This document shows, one piece after another, positions 52,949 through 57,597 of a stretch of DNA of 57,597 nucleotides. Source of the DNA: Prosthecobacter debontii (GTDB lineage: Bacteria > Verrucomicrobiota > Verrucomicrobiia > Chthoniobacterales > Chthoniobacteraceae); contig CAMAUI010000011.1 in NCBI GenBank assembly GCA_945861385.1, forward strand, positions 1 to 57,597. Direction: 5' to 3'. The translations under genes were made by a program, and so were the position numbers. The first letter of the stretch is position 1; the number at the start of each line of letters is the position of its first letter. The notes under the pieces are model-generated. The model had not been told where the DNA came from. It saw nothing but the letters and a program-made list of their open reading frames with translations, and made no database searches.

Positions 52949-54652
52949 ATGATGGCCGCAGTTTCGTTTGATCGTCCGCTCGCCGGTGTGCTCGCTCCGC
53001 TTTTTGCCCTGCGTGGAAAGTCGGACGCCGGCTGCGGGGACACGGCGGCGCTGCAGGAGTTCATCGCGTGGGCAGCTGAACACGGCTTCCGCTGCGTGCA
53101 ACTCCTGCCAGTGAATGAAACGGGCGAGGATCACAGCCCTTACAACGCCATCAGCTCCGTCGCGATCGAGCCGTCCACAATCCATCTCGCCGGGCTGCCC
53201 GGCCTCCAGCCTGCGGAACTCGCGGCAATCGCGCGGGAACATGACGCGGAGACATTGCAGGAGGGGCCGGTGCGCTGGCCGGAGGCAAAGGCCCTGAAAC
53301 GCGCCGCGTTGCTGCGGGCATTCGAGAATTTTTCCGCCGCCCGCCGGAACGAAAACGCCACCCGCCAATTCGACATCTTCGTAAAAAATGAGGCGGCATG
53401 GCTCGATGCCTACGCCTTGTTCCGCGTGCTCGCGGAGCGGCACGGCTCGGAGCAATGGGACAAATGGCCGGCGGCCGTACGCACCTTCGCCCATGCACGC
53501 AAGTGGCTCGCGCGGCGGAAGCGTGACGCCGCGGAACTGGACCGGGCCATCCGCTTCGTGAAATTCATCCAGTGGGTCGCATTCTCGCAGTGGCGCGCCG
53601 TGCGACGCTTTGCGCAGGCCCGCGGCGTCATGCTGATGGGCGACGTGCCCTTCGGCGTGAATTACTACAGCGCCGACGTATGGGCGCAGCCGGAGCTTTT
53701 CGATCTGCGCTGGAGCGGAGGCGCGCCGCCGGAGCCCGCGTTTGCGGGAGATGAGTTCGTGCGAAAGTGGGGGCAGAATTGGGGCGTCCCGCTTTATCGC
53801 TGGGACGCGCACCGCGATTCGGGCTTCGCGTGGTGGCGGCAGCGCGTCCGGAAAATCGAGGAGGCGTTCCACCTTTTCCGCATTGATCACATCCTGGGCT
53901 TCTACCGCATCTACGGGTTTCCGTGGCGACCGCCCGAGAACGCCGCGTTTGCCCCGCTCGGCATCGCCGAGGCCCGGGAGCGAACCGGCGGAGAACTTCC
54001 GCGCTTTCACGAACGCCCCGACGACACGCCCGCGCACGAAGCAGTGAACCGCGCGCAAGGTGAGGAAATTCTCCGGGTTTTGCAGGACGAAGCCGGCCCC
54101 GGCGGGCTCATCGGCGAGGATCTCGGAACCGTGCCCGGCTACGTCCGCCCGAGTCTTCTTTCGCTCGGCATCCCCGGCTTCAAAATCCCGCAGTGGGAGC
54201 AGGCGGGCGACGGCAGCCTGACCCCCGGTGCTGAATACGAACGCTGTTCTGTCGCCACGTATGCCACGCACGACCACGAGCCGCTTGCCGCGATGTGGCG
54301 CCGGTGGATGAGCGTCATCGAAGCGGCGCTCAGCAGGCCGGTGGATCTCGCCGAGGAGCGGGACATCGCATGGCGCGAGGTGCGGCGCCTTGCTGCATGG
54401 GCCGGGATCGAGGTGCCTTGCATCCTTCCGTTTGACGACGTCCACGAGCCACTCATCACCGGGCTGCTCCGCTGCAATTCATGGCTCACGATCCTCATGA
54501 TCACGGATCTGCTCGGCACCGCGCAACGCTTCAACATCCCCGGCAGTGTCGGCACGATGAACTGGAGCGAGCGGCTTCCATGCGACTGGCAGACCCGCTT
54601 CGCGGAAAAATGCGGCCGCATCTCCGGGTTGATCCGCGCCGCCGGGCGTTGA
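52949..54652 (+). CDS. malQ: 4-alpha-glucanotransferase (amylomaltase, GH77)
   Basis: A 567-residue cytoplasmic enzyme; either of two adjacent ATG codons may start it. It transfers maltooligosaccharide units during maltose and glycogen metabolism. GH77 segments include LPVNETGEDHSPYNAISSVA, LMGDVPFGVNYYSADVWAQ, the nucleophile D313 in FRIDHILGFYR, the acid/base E390 in LIGEDLGTVPGYVR, and ATYATHDHEPLAAMW with the stabilising Asp. The length fits the short bacterial form without N-terminal extra domains. 51 bp after the broken regulator, 46 bp before the next gene. Confidence 0.94.
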   Translation: MMAAVSFDRPLAGVLAPLFALRGKSDAGCGDTAALQEFIAWAAEHGFRCVQLLPVNETGEDHSPYNAISSVAIEPSTIHLAGLPGLQPAELAAIAREHDAETLQEGPVRWPEAKALKRAALLRAFENFSAARRNENATRQFDIFVKNEAAWLDAYALFRVLAERHGSEQWDKWPAAVRTFAHARKWLARRKRDAAELDRAIRFVKFIQWVAFSQWRAVRRFAQARGVMLMGDVPFGVNYYSADVWAQPELFDLRWSGGAPPEPAFAGDEFVRKWGQNWGVPLYRWDAHRDSGFAWWRQRVRKIEEAFHLFRIDHILGFYRIYGFPWRPPENAAFAPLGIAEARERTGGELPRFHERPDDTPAHEAVNRAQGEEILRVLQDEAGPGGLIGEDLGTVPGYVRPSLLSLGIPGFKIPQWEQAGDGSLTPGAEYERCSVATYATHDHEPLAAMWRRWMSVIEAALSRPVDLAEERDIAWREVRRLAAWAGIEVPCILPFDDVHEPLITGLLRCNSWLTILMITDLLGTAQRFNIPGSVGTMNWSERLPCDWQTRFAEKCGRISGLIRAAGR

Positions 54653-54698
54653 GCGCAGCCTTGCCCTCTGGCACAAGCACAGCCAGCCTCCGCAGCTT

Positions 54699-56150
54699 AT
54701 GAAACTCCAGGCCCTGCTCACCACCGCAACGCTGCTTGCAGCGCCCCTTTTCGCCGCCGACTACGAAGCACAAGTCTTCACCGCACCCGACGGCGGAAAA
54801 CTCCCTTACCAGATCCTCAAGCCGGCAAACTACGACCCCGCGCAAAAATATCCGCTCATCATCCTCCTCCACGGCGCTGGCGAGCGCGGCGACGACAACC
54901 GCGCCCAATTGAAATGGGGCGGCTCCCTTTTCACCCGCCAGGATGTCCGTGAAAAATTCCCCGCATTCGTCCTCGTCCCGCAATGCCCGCGGGACAAAAA
55001 GTGGGTCGAGGTTGATTGGTCCATCGAGGTGCCCATCGCGCCGCAGGATCCCGGCGCCGTGCAAAAACTGCTGCTCGCGCTCATGGACAAAACCGCCGCC
55101 GAGTTCAGCATTGATCCCGACCGCCACTACGTCACCGGGCTGAGCATGGGCGGCTACGGCACATGGGATCTCATCACCCGGCATCCCGGCCGCTGGGCCG
55201 CAGCCGCGCCGATCTGTGGCGGTGGCGACGCGACAAAGGCCGCCGCGGCGAAGCCTGTTCCCGTGTGGGCGTTTCACGGCGACGCCGATGGAGTCGTGAA
55301 ACCCGCGCGCACCATCGAGATGGTCGCCGCCATCAAGGCGTCCGGTGGAACTGTGTCACAGACGATCTATTCCGGTGTCGGCCACGATTCCTGGTCCCCC
55401 GCCTTTGCCGAGCCAAACTTCCTCCCCTGGATGTTCGCCCAGCGCCGCGGCCAGCCCGCGCAAAAAATGGAACTCGCAGTCAGCCCGCACACGGTTCTCG
55501 CGATGCCGGCGGCGGATGTCTTTGCCGGCGCGGGGCCGCTGCAGCTTGGCGGCTGGTTCCAGAAACTCTGGGTCAAGCGCCGAGTCGAATTCGCCGGCAA
55601 CCTCGTCCGCGAGAATGGCGCCATCGTCTTCCTCGGCGACAGCATTACCCAAGGCTGGGGCTCCATCGCCGGGGATTTTCCCGGGATGAAAATCGCCAAC
55701 CGCGGAATCTCCGGCGACACTTCCCGCGGCGTCCGCTACCGCCTCCGCGAAGACGTCCTCGCGCTCAACCCCCGCGCCGTCAGCCTGCTCGTCGGCACCA
55801 ACGACCTCGCCCTGGGCGGCGAACCCGCGCAGACCGTTGACAACATCAAGACCATCATCGCCGAACTCCAAAAACAGAACCCCTCAATCCCCATCATCCT
55901 CAACCGCGTCATGCCCCGCGGGCCGGTTCCCGGGAAATTCCCCGACAAAATCCGGGCGCTCAACGAACAGATTGACGCCCTCGCCAAGGCCGACCCGCGC
56001 CTCACCATTTGCGACACCTGGGGCATCTTCGACGACGGCGCCGGCTCGTGCAAAAAGGAGGAATTCCCCGACATGCTCCACCCCAACAAGGCCGGTTACG
56101 ACAAATGGAAAACCGCGCTCGCCGCGATCTTCGCGAAGCTGAAGCTCTAA
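54699..56150 (+). CDS. Secreted double esterase: alpha/beta-hydrolase plus SGNH hydrolase
   Basis: A 483-residue protein with a signal peptide (MKLQALLTTATLLAAPLFAA). The first domain (about 22-250) is a PHB-depolymerase/feruloyl-esterase-like alpha/beta-hydrolase: IILLHGAGERGDDNR, S149 in YVTGLSMGGYGTWDL, and GVGHDSW. The second (about 300-480) is an SGNH/GDSL hydrolase: S315 in VFLGDSITQGWG, SLLVGTNDLALGG and D458-x-x-H461 in PDMLHPNKAGY. Both active sites are complete, so two acyl groups, for example on plant polysaccharides, may be removed by one polypeptide. Substrates inferred only. Confidence 0.88.
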   Translation: MKLQALLTTATLLAAPLFAADYEAQVFTAPDGGKLPYQILKPANYDPAQKYPLIILLHGAGERGDDNRAQLKWGGSLFTRQDVREKFPAFVLVPQCPRDKKWVEVDWSIEVPIAPQDPGAVQKLLLALMDKTAAEFSIDPDRHYVTGLSMGGYGTWDLITRHPGRWAAAAPICGGGDATKAAAAKPVPVWAFHGDADGVVKPARTIEMVAAIKASGGTVSQTIYSGVGHDSWSPAFAEPNFLPWMFAQRRGQPAQKMELAVSPHTVLAMPAADVFAGAGPLQLGGWFQKLWVKRRVEFAGNLVRENGAIVFLGDSITQGWGSIAGDFPGMKIANRGISGDTSRGVRYRLREDVLALNPRAVSLLVGTNDLALGGEPAQTVDNIKTIIAELQKQNPSIPIILNRVMPRGPVPGKFPDKIRALNEQIDALAKADPRLTICDTWGIFDDGAGSCKKEEFPDMLHPNKAGYDKWKTALAAIFAKLKL

Positions 56151-56690
56151 CGACGGCCCGCAAGGCGACGATATTTCCGATGGCGGAACCCCACCCCGGC
56201 GACGGCGCAATGCCGGGCGGTTTTCCGTGTGCCGCAGGCCGTATCGGCCCGCCGTCCCATCCAGCATACCATCGCTCAAAAATACCCGGACTGAATGACG
56301 CGTAGCGTCAGCGAAGTGCGCAGCCGTGGGTGCCCACCCTGCCCGAGACACTCCCCTGGCCCGCGCTGCCTCTCTATATTTTGGCTGATCGTATCACACC
56401 GCCCCAGCAGCACAAAACAACCCTTTCAATCGTGACGTTCGGGTTTATTCAAGGTCGAGTTGGGTGCCCGTCATCGGGAGCGTGCTGCTCATTTTGCGCC
56501 TCGAACTCGCCCCTCACTCAGCGTCCTTCACTTTTTTCGCCCATATTTTGCCGTCAGCAATTTGTGAAAGCTTTCGGAACGCCCTCTTTTGCAGAAAAAT
56601 AATCGCACGGCCGAAAATAGTGACACTGGAACCTCGTGTCCAAAAATTGCCCCAAATGAACTCCTTTCGCCATGGAACCCGCATAAATAC
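56151..56690. other. 540-bp gene-poor gap with lower GC beside tRNA-Glu
   Basis: Between the double esterase and tRNA-Glu no convincing gene is seen in either direction; short open frames lack codon character. A perfect TGACGCGTAGCGTCA palindrome lies at 56296-56310. The part from about 56380 to 56690, on the 3' side of the tRNA, is distinctly richer in A and T than the neighbourhood. Confidence 0.5.
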
Positions 56691-56767
56691 TGGCGACCCT
56701 AACGGGATTCGAACCCGTGTTACAGCCTTGAAAGGGCCGTGTCCTAGGCCTCTAGACGATAGGGTCG
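56691..56767 (-). tRNA. tRNA-Glu (anticodon UUC), CCA encoded
   Basis: Read on the minus strand the gene begins CGACCCT and ends AGGGTCG-CCA, a perfect 7-bp acceptor stem. The anticodon loop is CTTTCAA (anticodon TTC), the T-arm is CGGGTTCGAATCCCG, and the D-arm stem GTC/GAC is present. The 3' CCA (56691-56693 as TGG) is in the gene. Confidence 0.95.
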
Positions 56768-56875
56768 TTTTTGAGAAGGGCGGGAAAATAGGAGGGCGGC
56801 TTCGGGAAGCAAGCCGATTCCTGCGCGATGCCGGCGTTCCTGTTCGCGGCATTACGCCAATCGCGCAGTCGGGGA

Positions 56876-57313
56876 TCAAGATTGCCGGAAGTAGCTCCCG
56901 GGGTCCCGGTGGCGCTCCGCATCGTGCCAGTAGGTCTTCGCCGTGCGATCAAGCCGGCGGGTGAGCGGGTCTTTTCCAAACACGCGCAGCAGGAGACCGG
57001 TCGGAATGACGGCGAGGAGGAAGATCGCCGCGAGCATGACGTTGCCAATGACGCACGCGATCGCGGCGCCGAATGCGCTCCACACGATGAAAAATGGTCG
57101 CGCGATGCGGGGCGCGGACCAGCAGAGCAGGCCGATGCCGGCGCCGATGCCGCCGAGCCACAGCGGCCATGCGGGGAATGCACCACTTTTCCACCACACG
57201 ACAACCGAGAGCACGGCAGCGATAATGGGCAAACCGACCAGCAGCCGGACACCGAATGCGCGGCGCTCGGCGGTGCCCGGATTCCAGTGGATGTCGGCGA
57301 ATGGGTTGATCAT
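56876..57313 (-). CDS. SxtJ-family small membrane protein
   Basis: Start at the ATG at 57311-57313 (MINPFADIHWNPGTAERRAFG), giving 145 residues; longer readings run over the previous gene. Four hydrophobic segments (LLVGLPIIAAVLSVVVW; PLWLGGIGAGIGLLCW; FFIVWSAFGAAIACVI; MLAAIFLLAVIPTGLLL) and the tail DRTAKTYWHDAERHRDPGSYFRQS are as in SxtJ-like proteins. Such genes usually follow a carbamoyltransferase in PVC and other bacteria, as here (7 bp gap). Function unknown; the name comes from the saxitoxin cluster, which is not implied. Confidence 0.8.
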   Translation of the reverse strand: MINPFADIHWNPGTAERRAFGVRLLVGLPIIAAVLSVVVWWKSGAFPAWPLWLGGIGAGIGLLCWSAPRIARPFFIVWSAFGAAIACVIGNVMLAAIFLLAVIPTGLLLRVFGKDPLTRRLDRTAKTYWHDAERHRDPGSYFRQS

Positions 57314-57320
57314 GCGCGGG

Positions 57321-57597
57321 TCAGTCGAGGTTGAAACTGTCGAGGTGCTGCTCGCGCGAAGCGTCGCTCGACGGCGGTTGTTCGCTTTTGAAAAGGATGT
57401 TGTTTTCGAGCACGAGCACGTCCATGTCGGTGGCCATGAAGCAGCGGTGCGCGTCCTGCGGAGTGCAGACGATGGGTTCGCCGCGGACATTGAAGCTGGT
57501 GTTCACGAGCATGGGGCAGCCGGTGCGTGCCTTCCACGCGGCGAGCAGGCGCGCGAAGCGTCCGTTGCGCGCCTCGGTGACGGTCTGGATGCGGGCG
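57321..57597 (-). CDS. Carbamoyltransferase, C-terminal end only (5' part outside window)
   Basis: The last 91 residues of a protein cut by the window edge. RTGCPMLVNTSFNVRGEPIV followed by MATDMDVLVLENNILFK is the conserved C-terminus of NodU/CmcH/SxtI-type O-carbamoyltransferases. Such enzymes transfer a carbamoyl group from carbamoyl phosphate to a hydroxyl of a sugar, antibiotic or other small molecule. Linked to the SxtJ-like gene downstream. Confidence 0.85.
   Translation of the reverse strand, partial: ARIQTVTEARNGRFARLLAAWKARTGCPMLVNTSFNVRGEPIVCTPQDAHRCFMATDMDVLVLENNILFKSEQPPSSDASREQHLDSFNLD

Noticed and set aside
57321-57597. Saxitoxin-type biosynthesis locus
   Set aside because: Carbamoyltransferase–SxtJ pairs are widespread in bacteria without toxin genes; none of the other sxt genes is seen.

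Overview
The window is a 57.6 kb piece of a GC-rich bacterial chromosome, most probably from a verrucomicrobium or another PVC-superphylum member. Supporting this are a PSD1-type protein (DUF1549/DUF1553 layout with bacterial Ig-like domains), a protein of the 'membrane-bound dehydrogenase' family typical of Planctomycetes and Verrucomicrobia, a secreted sulfatase next to FGE-like genes, a long four-helix-bundle protein of the 'suffix domain' type, a lamin-tail secreted protein, and a carbamoyltransferase–SxtJ pair. Genes are dense and mostly single-copy housekeeping genes mixed with surface and carbohydrate functions. Many start codons have no visible Shine-Dalgarno sequence. No phage, plasmid, CRISPR array or autonomous IS was seen.

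Layout. 1–9.4 kb: lamin-tail protein (cut by the window edge), sulfatase and a CE6-type esterase on the minus strand, facing a compact plus-strand operon of two FGE-like proteins, an STT3-like GT-C membrane protein and a pyridine nucleotide-disulfide oxidoreductase. 9.5–16.8 kb: rpsB, tsf, a PQQ-repeat propeller, a MITE-like palindrome, a lipase/NlpC pair, a Glu-Q-tRNA(Asp) synthetase-like gene, eno and an FtsB/DivIC-like gene. 16.8–27 kb: membrane-bound dehydrogenase family protein, two paralogous membrane coiled-coil proteins around thiG, a Xer recombinase and a YugP-type peptidase, then a miniature kinase–PP2C pair divergent from a type II glutamine synthetase that has a sigma-54-like promoter. 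27–35.1 kb: a minus-strand block with an ABC-F ATPase, an unknown protein, a four-helix-bundle protein, coproheme decarboxylase (HemQ) and a partial ebo cluster (eboF-eboD-eboE).

35.1–46 kb: rsmI, the large PSD1-type protein, a palindromic element, rluD, a glycosidase–glycosyltransferase fusion, mnmA and dgt. 46–49.5 kb: a spermidine-synthase-like membrane protein bracketed by two different clusters of palindromic repeats, then an unrecognised secreted protein. 49.5–57.6 kb: a membrane-anchored patatin, a response regulator broken by one in-frame stop, malQ, a double-esterase fusion, tRNA-Glu, sxtJ and the end of a carbamoyltransferase.

The points most worth following up are the FGE-like pair lacking the complete copper-cysteine pair beside a Cys-type sulfatase, the STT3-like protein with WWLSP where STT3 has WWDYG, the ebo genes without eboA/B/C, the 146-bp palindromic mobile-like element with a 9-bp duplication, the in-frame stop in the regulator, and the sigma-54 promoter of glnII. 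All family assignments come from reading motifs by eye; no database search was run.
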